Shown piece by piece: positions 26,125 to 35,800 of a DNA stretch of 64,000 nucleotides. Position numbers and translations under genes: made by a program. The DNA lies in contig CAZLPU010000009.1 of NCBI GenBank assembly GCA_964561475.1, positions 17,927 to 81,926 of the forward strand, in the 5' to 3' direction. The notes beneath the pieces are model-generated. The model did not search any database. It saw only the letters and a list, made by a program, of their open reading frames with translations, and was not told the DNA's origin. The DNA is from CAYUYV01 sp964561475 (GTDB lineage Bacteria; Pseudomonadota; Alphaproteobacteria; JAJFIK01). Position 1 is the first letter of the stretch. Every line of letters begins with the position of its first letter.

Positions 26125-26910
26125 TTACCGCATATTGCTCGTGGTGGAGAGCATCTCGTCGGAGGCGGTAATCACCTTGGCGTTCATTTCATAGGCTCTT
26201 TGGGCGGTAATCAGGGCAGAGATCTCCGAGACCGAGTTGACGTTGGAGGTCTCCAGGAAGCCCTGCATGATCGTGCCCACACCGTCCTGACCCGGAACAC
26301 CGATATTGGCCGGGCCTGAAGCGGCGGATTCCACCAGCAGATTGTCGCCCACGGCCTCCAGACCGCCTTCATTGGCGAAGGTGGCCAGAGCGATCTGCCC
26401 CACGTCCTGGGCTCCCACCTGGCCGGCGATGACCGCCTGCACACCGCCTTGATCGTTGACGATGACATCCACCGCCTCGGCGGGAATGGCAATGCCGGGC
26501 TGAACCACAAAGCCCTGACTGGTCACGAGCTGGCCGTCGGGGCTGACGGAAAAGGACCCGGCGCGGGTGTAGGCTTCCTGTCCGTTGGGCAACAGCACCT
26601 GGAAGTAGCCCTTGCCCTGAATAGCCAGATCATAGGTATTTTCCGTGGACGTGAGGTTACCCTGGGCGGTAATCCGGTAGACACCCGCCGTGCGCACACC
26701 GACGCCGATCTGAATGCCGCTTGCCGCGACAGTGCCCTGGTCCGAGGTGGCCCCGCCGACCCGTTCCAGGTTCTGATAGAGGAGATCCTGAAACTCCGCC
26801 CGCTGTCGTTTAAAGCCCGTCGTGTTCATGTTGGCGATATTGTTGGAAATCACTTCCACATTGTTCTGTTGGGCCAGCATGCCGGTGGCCGCGATGCTCA
26901 GTGATCTCAT
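26125..26910 (-). CDS. flgG: Flagellar distal rod protein FlgG
   Basis: 261 residues, the standard length. Rod/hook family N-terminus (IAATGMLAQQNNVEVISNNIANMNTTGFKRQRAEFQDL) and C-terminus (EISALITAQRAYEMNAKVITASDEM) are both present, and the FlgG-specific central region includes the DLAIQGKGYFQV motif. AGGAGC precedes the ATG. Exported by the flagellar type III system; forms the distal rod that passes through the P and L rings encoded next to it. Confidence 0.96.
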   Translation of the reverse strand: MRSLSIAATGMLAQQNNVEVISNNIANMNTTGFKRQRAEFQDLLYQNLERVGGATSDQGTVAASGIQIGVGVRTAGVYRITAQGNLTSTENTYDLAIQGKGYFQVLLPNGQEAYTRAGSFSVSPDGQLVTSQGFVVQPGIAIPAEAVDVIVNDQGGVQAVIAGQVGAQDVGQIALATFANEGGLEAVGDNLLVESAASGPANIGVPGQDGVGTIMQGFLETSNVNSVSEISALITAQRAYEMNAKVITASDEMLSTTSNMR

Positions 26911-26981
26911 GGAAAGGCTCCTGACGCCGTCAGTGTGGGTCCAAACGATGACTATTCAGAGGGGTGTGACTGGCCCCTGGA

Positions 26982-27728
26982 TCAGGCTTCGACACGGCCG
27001 AGCCGGTCCACGGCCTTGCGGGACAGGTCATGGACATCCTGTCCGGTACGGGTCGCCCGTTCATAGGCGCGCATGGTCTCGATCATCTTGGTCATTTCGC
27101 CGATGGCTGAGACGTTCGACCGTTCCAGTCTGCCTTGCAGGATCCTGGCATTCTCGACCAGAACGGGCGCTTGTTCGGCAGCGTCGTAAAGGCTGGTGCC
27201 GGCCTTTTTCAGGGCATGCTGATTGTCAAAGCTGGCGATCTGGAGCCGCCGGGGTTCTTCTTCGTCCTGAGCGTTGGCGTTGATGGAGCCATCCTTGGCG
27301 ATGGTCAGCGCATCCCCGTCCTGGTCGAGGACAATGGTCCGGTTGTCGATGTCGAGCAGAGGAAAACCCTCCGCCGTGACCAGCCGCCCCTGGGTATCAA
27401 CGGAGAGATTGCCGTTGCGGGTGTACCGGATGCCCTCCGGGGTTTCGACCACAAAGTACCCCTCACCACTGATTGCGAGATTGAGCGGATTGTCCGTTGC
27501 TTCAAAGTGGCCTTCGGAGAAATTCCGGTTCAGGCCATAGTCCATGACAAAGCCGATTTCCCTTGCATCGCCACTGGTGTTCTTCACCACATGCTGATGT
27601 TCCTCGAGAAGAACGGTTTCCGCCTTGAAGGCGGTCGTGTTCATGTTCGCCAGATTGTTCGCGATGACATCCATGGTGCGGCGCATGGACGTTTGTTTCG
27701 ACAAGGTAATCAAAAGAACATTTTCCAT
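26982..27728 (-). CDS. flgF: Flagellar proximal rod protein FlgF
   Basis: 248 residues from ATG 27728. N-terminal rod motif MDVIANNLANMNTTAFKAE, central NLAISGEGYFVVETPEG and C-terminal MIETMRAYERATRTGQD identify it. The open frame extends upstream but only the part from MENVLLITLSKQ resembles the family. First gene of flgFGAH, behind a sigma-54-like promoter; flgG starts 71 bases downstream. Confidence 0.93.
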   Translation of the reverse strand: MENVLLITLSKQTSMRRTMDVIANNLANMNTTAFKAETVLLEEHQHVVKNTSGDAREIGFVMDYGLNRNFSEGHFEATDNPLNLAISGEGYFVVETPEGIRYTRNGNLSVDTQGRLVTAEGFPLLDIDNRTIVLDQDGDALTIAKDGSINANAQDEEEPRRLQIASFDNQHALKKAGTSLYDAAEQAPVLVENARILQGRLERSNVSAIGEMTKMIETMRAYERATRTGQDVHDLSRKAVDRLGRVEA

Positions 27729-27808
27729 CACCAACCATCCGTGTCCGTGTCCGTGCCGCGACGCCAGGGCCATCAGACTGGACTCCGATGGACCGCGCCC
27801 ACTGCCTC

Positions 27809-27823
27809 GCAGGGGCCATGCCA
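27809..27823 (-). promoter_or_regulatory. Sigma-54-like promoter of flgFGAH
   Basis: On the minus strand TGGCATGGCCCCTGC keeps the invariant GG and GC 10 bases apart and differs from TGGCACG-N4-TTGC at two positions. It is about 80 bases before the flgF ATG. Confidence 0.6.
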
Positions 27824-28057
27824 AGGTGAAGACCGGCTGAAACCCTGACCTTCGCCCTCCCGAGCGCCCCAATCCTCCCGGCAGCTTCGCCCGGGCGGCA
27901 GGTTTTGCCGGGCATGGACCCCGCCACACCCGCGAAGGGAGGTGAGGTCAACGGGACCTTAACTGGCACGGCTTTAGGCTCTGGGATTGATGGGGTGATC
28001 CATCCGGGCCGGTCAGGCCTGATTGATCTGAGTGGGGCTGCGTGGGGGCGGGCGGAC

Positions 28058-28702
28058 ATGGCGGACGAAGCGGAACAAGAACAGGTTGAGGAGGCACCCG
28101 GAAAGAAGAAACTTCCCGGGAAATTCATTGTTCTGTTCATTGCCGCTCCGGTCATCATCCTGATCCTCCTCGGTGTGATCATCATGCTGCTGCTGGGAGG
28201 CGGCGGTGAAAAACACACCGCCGATGGCGGCAAATATGCCGAAGATCACGGATCCGGCCATCATGATGGCCACGGCGCCGCCTATCCCGGCAAGGATGCG
28301 GGCCACGACGGCGGGTATCCAGCCGACGGGTATGGCGGGACCAGTGCTGCCGCTCCACCGCCGGTGAAACGAGAGATCCCGCCGCTCAATCCTCAGGAGG
28401 CGATCTTTTTCGATCTGCCTGAGGTCATCGTCAATCTGAATTCGTCCGGACGGAGCCCGACCTATCTGAAACTCACCGTGGCCCTGGAGCTTCACAAGGA
28501 CGCAGATACGGAAAGTCTTGGTCAAAACCTGCCCCGGGTGATGGATCGCTTCCAGGCCTATCTGAGAGAAATGCGGGTGCAGGACATGACCGGATCAGCG
28601 GGCCTGTTCCGTCTCAAACAGGAACTGTTGAGACGGGTAAACACGGCGACCTATCCCGTTCATGTCTACGATGTTCTGTTCAAGGAGATGTTGATCCAGT
28701 AG
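28058..28702 (+). CDS. fliL: Flagellar basal body-associated protein FliL
   Basis: 214 residues from the ATG at 28058. A cytoplasmic N-terminus (EEAPGKKKLPGK) precedes one membrane helix (FIVLFIAAPVIILILLGVIIMLLL, about residues 24-47). A His/Gly-rich linker (HGSGHHDGHGAAYPG) leads into the periplasmic FliL domain: IFFDLPEVIVNLNSSGRSPTYLKL, ending in VYDVLFKEMLIQ. FliL stabilises stator units at the motor. The frame continues upstream to 27905 but lacks family similarity. Followed by fliM at 61 bases. Confidence 0.9.
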   Translation: MADEAEQEQVEEAPGKKKLPGKFIVLFIAAPVIILILLGVIIMLLLGGGGEKHTADGGKYAEDHGSGHHDGHGAAYPGKDAGHDGGYPADGYGGTSAAAPPPVKREIPPLNPQEAIFFDLPEVIVNLNSSGRSPTYLKLTVALELHKDADTESLGQNLPRVMDRFQAYLREMRVQDMTGSAGLFRLKQELLRRVNTATYPVHVYDVLFKEMLIQ

Positions 28703-28763
28703 CTCATCATTCAGGCGTTGGCTTGGCCGGGATGAAGGAGAGGGAGATCAACGGAGAGAGGTG

Positions 28764-29897
28764 ATGTCGGACACGCCGGAAGACGATACGGATCAGGATC
28801 AGATGGCGGCCGACTGGGCTGTCGAGGTGGATTCTGCCGGCGAGGATCAGGACGCACTGGCCGATGAATGGGCCGCCATGGCCGAAGATGATGGCGGCGG
28901 CGAGATGGAGGGTGGCGGCGGGTCGGAACGGGTACTCGACCAGGACGAAATCGACAGTCTCCTGGGTTTTGATTCCGGTGACGGCGGCGGTGGAGATCGC
29001 AGCGGCATTCGTGCGATCATCAATTCCGCATTGGTGTCCTATGAACGCCTGCCCATGCTGGAAATCGTCTTTGACCGGCTCGTCCGGCTCATGACGGTTT
29101 CACTGCGCCAATTCACATCGGACAATGTGGAGGTCAGCCTCGACAATATCTCCTCGATCCGGTTCGGCGACTATCTCAACTCCATTCCACTCCCGGCGAT
29201 CCTCGCGGTGTTCCGGGCGGAGGAACTGGACAATTATGGTCTGTTCACCATCGAATCCAACCTGATCTATTCCATTGTGGACGTGCTGCTGGGCGGGCGC
29301 AGGGGCACGGCCGCCATGCGGATCGAGGGCCGCCCCTACACGACCATCGAGCGCAACCTGATTCAGCGGATGGTGGAAGTGGTTCTGGCGGATCTGCAAA
29401 CGGCGTTCGAGCCCCTGAGCAAGGTTGCCTTCAAGCTTGACCGTATGGAAACCAATCCCCGTTTTGCCGCCATTGCCCGGCCTGCCAATGCCGCGATCCT
29501 GACCAAGTTGCGTGTTGATATGGAGGACCGGGGCGGACGGATCGAACTGATGATTCCCTATGCCACCCTTGAACCCATCCGGAAGCTCCTGCTTCAGATG
29601 TTCATGGGGGAGAAGTTCGGCCGGGACTCCATCTGGGAGAGCCACCTCGCGACGGAGTTGTGGTCCACCAAGCTGGAGATCGAGGCGGTCCTGGATGAGC
29701 TGACCATGGGCCTTTACGACGTGATGAACCTGAAAGTCGGTCAGACCGTAATGCTGAACGCTTCGGTGGATTCCGATGTCGAGTTGCGCTGTGGGCCCGT
29801 CTCCTTGCTCCGGGGGCGGATGGGGCGGGTCGGGCGGAACATTGCGGTCAGGGTTGACAACAAGATCGAGCATCGCCGCCAGAAGGATCTGCTGTGA
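28764..29897 (+). CDS. fliM: Flagellar motor switch protein FliM
   Basis: 377 residues. C-ring protein that binds phospho-CheY and sets rotation direction. The N-terminal acidic region leads to the EIDSLLGF motif near residue 65 (CheY-binding helix region), then the CheC-like middle domain (FDRLVRLMTVSLRQFT, GLFTIESNLIYSIVDVLLGGR) and the C-terminal SpoA domain (LKVGQTVMLNASVDSDVELRCG). A GTG one codon upstream (28761) is possible; the ATG sits after GGAGAG. The stop TGA overlaps the next start by one base (TGATG). Confidence 0.95.
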   Translation: MSDTPEDDTDQDQMAADWAVEVDSAGEDQDALADEWAAMAEDDGGGEMEGGGGSERVLDQDEIDSLLGFDSGDGGGGDRSGIRAIINSALVSYERLPMLEIVFDRLVRLMTVSLRQFTSDNVEVSLDNISSIRFGDYLNSIPLPAILAVFRAEELDNYGLFTIESNLIYSIVDVLLGGRRGTAAMRIEGRPYTTIERNLIQRMVEVVLADLQTAFEPLSKVAFKLDRMETNPRFAAIARPANAAILTKLRVDMEDRGGRIELMIPYATLEPIRKLLLQMFMGEKFGRDSIWESHLATELWSTKLEIEAVLDELTMGLYDVMNLKVGQTVMLNASVDSDVELRCGPVSLLRGRMGRVGRNIAVRVDNKIEHRRQKDLL

Positions 29898-30394
29898 TGG
29901 AGCTGCCTGTCGGACTGATCCTCGAGGGTTTGCTTGCCATTCTGCTCGGTGTGACCGTGTTCTACTGTGTTCTGCTGGACCGGCGTCTGCGCAATCTGCG
30001 CTCGGGCCAGGACGGCATGCGGGAGGTCATCGCCAATCTGAATGCCGCCACGGCCAGGGCCCAGGCCAGCATCGGTCAACTGACCGTTGCGAGCCAGGAG
30101 ACCGGCACCCAATTGCGGGACGTGCTGACAAAAGGAAGCGCGATCAGGGATGAACTTGCCCTGATGATTGAGACCGGGAACAATCTCGCCGACCGGCTTG
30201 AGGGAGCGAGCGGCGCCGGTGGGAGAGCCGGTCAGTCCGCAGCCGTCAGAGGCATGAGAGCAGGGGATACGGGGGCAGGACGGCACAGATCCGGATCCGA
30301 GCGCCCACGGACGGATACCGCCGAGACGGTTGTGGGAGCCGGGCATCCCGGGCTGGAAGACCGGTTGCTGAAGGCCTTGCGGGACGCCCGCTGA
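29897..30394 (+). CDS. DUF6468-like single-pass membrane protein after fliM (PflI-position)
   Basis: 165 residues: one N-terminal membrane helix (GLILEGLLAILLGVTVFYCVLL), then a basic RRLRNLR segment and a helical, coiled-coil-prone cytoplasmic part (MREVIANLNAATARAQASIGQL), ending in a low-complexity Arg/Gly tail and the short helix GLEDRLLKALRDAR. It is translationally coupled to fliM by a one-base overlap. The pattern fits DUF6468. In Caulobacter, as I recall, the gene after fliM is pflI, a bitopic protein for flagellar positioning; equivalence is a guess from position and topology. Confidence 0.6.
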   Translation: MELPVGLILEGLLAILLGVTVFYCVLLDRRLRNLRSGQDGMREVIANLNAATARAQASIGQLTVASQETGTQLRDVLTKGSAIRDELALMIETGNNLADRLEGASGAGGRAGQSAAVRGMRAGDTGAGRHRSGSERPRTDTAETVVGAGHPGLEDRLLKALRDAR

Positions 30395-30458
30395 CGGATC
30401 CGGGAGTAACAGCTCTCCACTGAAAGTTCATTCTGCGTGTGGACGGAGGATAAGGGAC

Positions 30459-31226
30459 ATGGATGATCGTTTGAGGATCCTGCCCATGGTGGCGCTTGGT
30501 GCTCTGGTGCTGCTGACCGTGAAGGGGCTTAACATCTGGACCGGCATCCAGTCGGATCCGTTCGCCATTTCCCAGGCCCATGCAGGCGGCGCCGCACCTG
30601 CCAAGTCCGACGATGCGCAGAAAAACGGGGCGCAGAAAAACGGGACGAAGAAAGACGGGGCCAAGGACAAGGGGGCCGAGAAAGACAAGCAGGAGGCGGA
30701 AACGGAGGTCCCGGATTATTCCATTGAATACACACCGGGTTTGGGGGAAGCGGATTTCGGCGCCGTGCGGGACCCAGCCTTGATCAGCGAATCGGAAGTC
30801 CGTGTACTGGAAAGTCTTGCGGAACGGCGCGCCCAGCTTGAACAACGCGAGAAACAACTCGCGATGAAAACCAGTCTTCTTGAGGCTGCTGAAAAACGGG
30901 TGGCCAAAAGGATCGAGGAATTGCGGGCAGTGGAGGGACGGGTCAAGACCCTGCTCGGGCAGTATGACGAGGCCCAGGAGGTGCAAATCTCAAGCCTCGT
31001 AAAGGTTTACGAAAACATGAAGGCCAAGGATGCGGCGCGTATTTTCGAGAACCTGGAATCAGACATCCTGATTGCCGTGGCCGGACGGATGCGGGAGGTG
31101 AAGATTGCCGCCATCCTGGCAAGCATGTCACCAGCGAAAGCCCAGGCCCTGACAGTAATGATGGCTAACCGGTTTGCCTCGGATCAAGAGACCGAAATGG
31201 CCGCTGAGAAAGCGCGTGAAGGTTAG
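30459..31226 (+). CDS. motE: MotE/MgtE-N-domain flagellar motor-associated protein
   Basis: 255 residues. One N-terminal membrane helix (PMVALGALVLLTVKGLNIW), then a Lys/Asp-rich linker with four 15-base in-frame repeats (QKNGA, QKNGT, KKDGA, KDKGA), a coiled coil (about 110-165, LAERRAQLEQREKQLAMK) and an MgtE intracellular-type helical domain (VKVYENMKAKDAARIFENL, then VAGRMREVKIAAILASMSP). This layout is the MotE family of alphaproteobacteria, linked to motor function. The exact role is not settled by sequence. Confidence 0.78.
   Translation: MDDRLRILPMVALGALVLLTVKGLNIWTGIQSDPFAISQAHAGGAAPAKSDDAQKNGAQKNGTKKDGAKDKGAEKDKQEAETEVPDYSIEYTPGLGEADFGAVRDPALISESEVRVLESLAERRAQLEQREKQLAMKTSLLEAAEKRVAKRIEELRAVEGRVKTLLGQYDEAQEVQISSLVKVYENMKAKDAARIFENLESDILIAVAGRMREVKIAAILASMSPAKAQALTVMMANRFASDQETEMAAEKAREG
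30616..30675 (+). repeat. 15-bp tandem repeat inside motE, four units
   Basis: Units CGCAGAAAAACGGGG, CGCAGAAAAACGGGA, CGAAGAAAGACGGGG and CCAAGGACAAGGGGG follow one another and keep the reading frame. Confidence 0.9.
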
Positions 31227-31361
31227 GAAAGGTTAAATATAGCCCATGCCACATTTGACCTATCCTGACTGCAGTGCAGTATTTGCGGTGTGTGAAACCG
31301 CTGAGTTGGCTGGCAAAAGGCGCGATATTTACAGGCTGGTAAGGCCGCGGAGGGCTTCATC

Positions 31362-32024
31362 GTGATTTCGCGGTCACGATCCGGCCACCGGCACGTCCTG
31401 TTTCTGCCCGGTGCGGATGGAAATAGGGAAGACGAGGCGCAGGCCGGTTCCGGACTGTTCCTGTCTTTGTATCTCGTGCTTCTGGCGTTTTTTGCGGCTT
31501 TGACCATGAACGGAACATTCGACACCGCACGGGCGGGCCAAATGATGCGCAGCGTAAGCGGCGCATTGACCTCCTACATGCCCCAGCTTGGGGCAGGCGG
31601 GACGTGGGCATGGTTCAGTCCGTTTAAAGAGCATAACAGATATCCGGATGCAGGGGAGGCCCGGCGCACGGCGGTCCAAATTGCGCGGGTCCTGACGGAC
31701 TTTGGGTTCTCTACCCCTGGTGTTGCCGGATGGCGGGGAGTGCTGATCATGAAAGCATCCATGAAGACCCTCTTTAAGGATGGCGATGTGCGTCTCGATC
31801 CGAGCCGCATGGCCATGTTGTCCCGGCTTGCCCATCTCCTGGGCGAGCTTCCCGGCGCACAAGTCTCCTTTCTGGTCGGCGAACGGGATCCTCTGGCCAT
31901 CAAACGGGCGGTGTTCCTCGATACCCAATGGCCCCTGATCGCGCCCTTCGTCCCTGCCGAGATCGGTATTCTTCCTGGGACAGATGAGCTGACTGTCCGT
32001 GTCCATGTTCCTGGTCTGAGCTGA
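31362..32024 (+). CDS. MotB-like membrane protein lacking the proton-channel aspartate
   Basis: 220 residues from GTG 31362 (GGAGGG 8 bases upstream). After about 30 hydrophilic residues comes one membrane helix, GLFLSLYLVLLAFFAALTM, which resembles the MotB plug/helix region but has no Asp, followed by NGTFDTARAGQMMRSVSGALTS and an OmpA-like C-terminal part (MKTLFKDGDVRLDPSRMAML, then LSRLAHLLGELPGAQVSFLVGE). MotB-type stators need an Asp in the helix, so this is unlikely to conduct protons alone. It lies 136 bases after motE and 24 bases before a second MotB-like gene. Confidence 0.6.
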   Translation: MISRSRSGHRHVLFLPGADGNREDEAQAGSGLFLSLYLVLLAFFAALTMNGTFDTARAGQMMRSVSGALTSYMPQLGAGGTWAWFSPFKEHNRYPDAGEARRTAVQIARVLTDFGFSTPGVAGWRGVLIMKASMKTLFKDGDVRLDPSRMAMLSRLAHLLGELPGAQVSFLVGERDPLAIKRAVFLDTQWPLIAPFVPAEIGILPGTDELTVRVHVPGLS

Positions 32025-32048
32025 CCGGCGGCCACATGCGGGGCAGGG

Positions 32049-32804
32049 ATGACACGTGGGGGAAGAGGAGACCCGTTTCTCAGCCTGGAGACTGGCTTTG
32101 AGCCCACATTTGCGGGATATGACGGTCGGGTCACCGGCCTATCGGCGGCGGGCTTCCGGGTTGATCAGGGGAGCCGGATCGGTCCCGGCGCCAGTTGGCT
32201 TGTTTCCTTTGCCGACCTTCTTGCGATCCTCCTGGCAATCTTCATTCTGATCCATTCCGTCCAGACCGATGAGGTAAGCGCCGGCGGCGATAACGGCGGC
32301 GAGACCGGTCCACGTACCGCCGAACCGCCGGGTCCGGTGCTTCGCCTGGATTATGGCACCGACACGGATTATCTCTCCAGTCTTCTGGGCAATGCGCTGG
32401 ACGATCTGGGTCTCGCGGACCGGGTGGAACTTGTTGTTCTGTCCCGGGAAGTTTTGATCCGGGCGCCCCTTGATGTCTGGACCGACGGGGTGGGGCCGGA
32501 TTTGAGACTGCCGGGCAGGGCGGTTCGTCCCATGGCCGAGACGCCTCTCGGTGCGCTGGCCGGGTTTCTCGGCCGCCTGAGCAACAGAGTGGATTTGCGG
32601 ATCCATCCGCGTACCGGGTTGCGAGGCGGACGACTTCCTGCCCAAGCCCGTGAGGAAACGCTGAAACGGGGACTGAGAGCGGCTGACCTGATGATGTCCG
32701 CCGGACTTGCCCATCCGCCGGGCGTGGTGATTGCGTCCGGTGGCGAGGGTGAGGCTTTGAAATGGGTTCTGGACGTTGTGGTGGACCGTCATGGTCGTGA
32801 ATAG
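32049..32804 (+). CDS. MotB-like membrane protein with the channel aspartate
   Basis: 251 residues. The segment ASWLVSFADLLAILLAIFIL (about residues 48-67) follows the MotB pattern W-x3-F/Y-A-D-L-x-x-L-L-x-x-F-F, with Asp 56 at the position of the proton-binding Asp 32 of E. coli MotB. The C-terminal part (LGALAGFLGRLSNRVDLRIHPR, then TLKRGLRAADLMMSAGLAHPP) looks like a weak OmpA/peptidoglycan-binding domain. No MotA gene is in the window. The N-terminal cytoplasmic part is longer than usual, so the start may lie further in. The next gene begins before its stop. Confidence 0.65.
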   Translation: MTRGGRGDPFLSLETGFEPTFAGYDGRVTGLSAAGFRVDQGSRIGPGASWLVSFADLLAILLAIFILIHSVQTDEVSAGGDNGGETGPRTAEPPGPVLRLDYGTDTDYLSSLLGNALDDLGLADRVELVVLSREVLIRAPLDVWTDGVGPDLRLPGRAVRPMAETPLGALAGFLGRLSNRVDLRIHPRTGLRGGRLPAQAREETLKRGLRAADLMMSAGLAHPPGVVIASGGEGEALKWVLDVVVDRHGRE

Positions 32805-35800
32805 TCCGGGTCTGCGGCTGAACGGGAACCGGTACAAAATGCTGGCGCGTCGCGGTGGTTCGCCAAACCCGGTGGCTCTCCTGTCAATGCTTGCTGTCCT
32901 GACGGCTTTCATGGTCAGCGGTCCTGCTATCGCCCAGGCTCAAACCAGACCATCGGCCCAATCAGCGGTGCAGGTTTCGGCCCAGGTTGAAGGCGCCAAT
33001 GCCCGCCTGCGTTTTGCCTTTCCCAGGTCAGGCGTTTCCGCACAAGGAATGGTCCGGGACAGGATCCTGATCATCCAGTTCGATCGGGAGGTCACGGTCG
33101 ATCCCGATCGGATCAGTGCGGCGCTGCCCTCCCATGTGGTTCTGGCGCAAATGGACCCGGGCGGGCAGGTATTGCGGATCGCGCTCAAGCGGGATCTGGA
33201 GGCCCTGGTTCGCTCAGGCAATGGTCTTGTCACTGTTGATCTCTATACCCCGGGTAACACGCCCTTGCCGCCGGATCCGGATCTGGATCTGGCCCGGCCG
33301 GCCGAGCCTGGCAGCGCGCTCTCCGAAGCACCCGCAGCACCTGCGCCCCAACAGCGGCCCCCATCGGTCGCGCCGCCGAGAGAAACGCCAAGAAACAGTG
33401 CACCGGCCCCACAAGCTCCGTCCCAATCCCAACCCCGTGTCAGGGACGATCAGGGTGCTGTCCGCCTTTCCGTAAGCCGATCCCCGGGACAGACCACCTT
33501 GACTTTTGACTGGGCTGAACCGACGGCCTACCAGTTGGAGCAGAGTGGCAATGGGGCGGTCCTGACCTTTTCCCGCCTTGGACGGATTGATCTTGGGCCT
33601 GTCACGAACAATCTGCCGCCAGGTCTGCGGACCCTTGAAGAAAGGGATGGGGATGGTGGTCTGAGGCTCGGGCTGACCTTGCAGGAGGGCGCGGCGTTGC
33701 GCCACAGCAGGGACGGGTCCAGAATTGTCCTGGATATTCTCTTCACCACTGATGAGGCGCAAAATCCTCCCACGTCTGACGAGCTTCCCGAGGAGCTCCC
33801 GGAGGTGCTCGTTCCCCTTGCGAAGTTGGCGCAGGAGCAGGATCAGGCAACCCGATCATCGGGCGAGCCCGAGAGCGATGCCTCAGGCTCTGCGAGGCTT
33901 GGGGAGCTGAGCGTTCAGTCCAAGGACTTGGATGAAGGGGCGGCCCTGGTTTTTGACTGGAAGCAGTCCAGAGCCGGTGGCGTAGTGCTCCGGGGAGAAA
34001 CGGTCTGGATTGCCTTCGACGGGGCGGCGTCTCTGGATCTCTCGGCCATTGAAGGCCGCTTCCCCGGCTGGATCAGTGATATCGAAGCCGTCGAGGCCAG
34101 GGATCTCACCTTGCTGCGTATGGAGGTGCGCACCGGCGCCCTGGTCTCGGTCACCCGTGAGGGGCCGCAGTGGACGGTCCTGGTCGATGACAGCATCCGT
34201 GAACCGGCCCGGCCACTGTCCCTGGAGCAGGGGGTGACGGAGGACGGACAGCCGGTCGTCAAGGTTCCCCTGCCGAAACCCCTGGACGCTGGCGCCGTGC
34301 GGATCGTTTCCTTCAAGGACACGGTCGCCGGAGACCGGATCCTCGCGGCCCTGATCGACGCATCCCCCCACGCCCTGGCATCCACCCGCCGCCATCTTGA
34401 ATTCGATATGCTGGCCAGCGCCCATGGGATCTTTGTTGATCCTCTGGCGGATGATATCGAGATGACCGTGGCCGATGGGGCCGTTTTTGTGTCCCGCCCC
34501 GGCGGACTTGCGCTTTCCGGGCCCGATGGCCGCACACAGGGGGAGCCCCGCCAGACCCATGATCTTGGTCCCGGGTTCATGGATGTGGAGGCCTGGGCGC
34601 TCAAGGGCGCGAGGGGATTTTCCGATGCCCAGGCCTTGATCCAGAGGCGGATCTTCCGTGCTGCCACGCCCGAGGCGCGGCGGCGCGCCCATTTCGGCCT
34701 TGCCCAATTCTACATTGCCCATGACCTCGACATCGAAGCCCTTGGCATCCTGGCTTTCATGGCCGGCGAGGATGGGGATGTCTTCAAAGAACCGGCCTTC
34801 CGGGCTCTCCGGGGTGTGGCCCGGGTCAAGGCAGGGCGCACGGCGGCGGCTCTCGAGGATCTCGGACACAGGTCGCTTCAATTTGATCCGGGAGCAGCCC
34901 TTTGGCGCGCCGTCGCCCATGCGGAAATGGAAAACTGGAGTGCGGCACGGACAGATTTCAAGGCCGGAGCCACGGTGCTGAATGACCACGCTCCGAAACT
35001 GCTTGAGCGGTTCTGGCTTGCGAATGCCGCCTCGGCTATCGGGGTGAATGACATTGGCGCGGCGGAGGAGGCGCTTCAAAAGCTCAGACAGGGGGCGCGC
35101 TCGTCCCGTGTCCAAGCGGAGACACGGTTACTGAAAGGTCAGCTTGCGGAAGCTCTTGGGCAGTCCGATGCGGCGCTGGAGCATTATCGCGCTGTCAGTG
35201 AGCATCCCTTTCGCCCCGCCGCGGCCCGGGCTGCCTACCGGCTGGTGTCCCTGGAGCGCAAGCTGGAGCAGATCACGGCGGAGGAGGTCATAGACCGTTT
35301 GGAGCAGTTGCGGTACCAGTGGCGGGGGGATGAACTGGAGTTGCAGGTGCTCCATGATCTGGGGCGCATCCATGTGGAAAGCGGCGACATCCGCAAGGGT
35401 CTGACAGTGATGCGCCAGGCGGTTCAGAATTTTCCCGGTACGGACGGGGGGCGGGAAGTCGCCCAGACCATGAGCGACATCTTCGCCGATCTCTATCTTG
35501 AAGGGAATGCGGACCGAATGTCGCCGGTGCAGGCTCTGGCCCTGTTCTACGACTTCCCCGAACTCGTTCCCATCGGCCGGCGGGGGGATGAGATGATCCG
35601 GAAGCTGAGTGACAGGCTTGTGGACGTGGACCTGCTGGAACAGGCGGCGGAGCTTCTTGACCACCAGATCCGGCACCGTCTGCGGGGCGTGGCTCGGGCC
35701 CAGGTTGCGACCCGGCTTGCGATGGTGCAGTTGATGGATCGCAAACCCTCCCAGGTGATCCGGACTCTCCGGGACACGAGGCAGACCCAACTGCCCAATG

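Noticed and set aside
27963..27978. TGGCACGGCTTTAGG upstream of fliL as a sigma-54 promoter
   Set aside because: The -24 element is perfect but the required GC at -12 is GG; without GC the site is unlikely to work.
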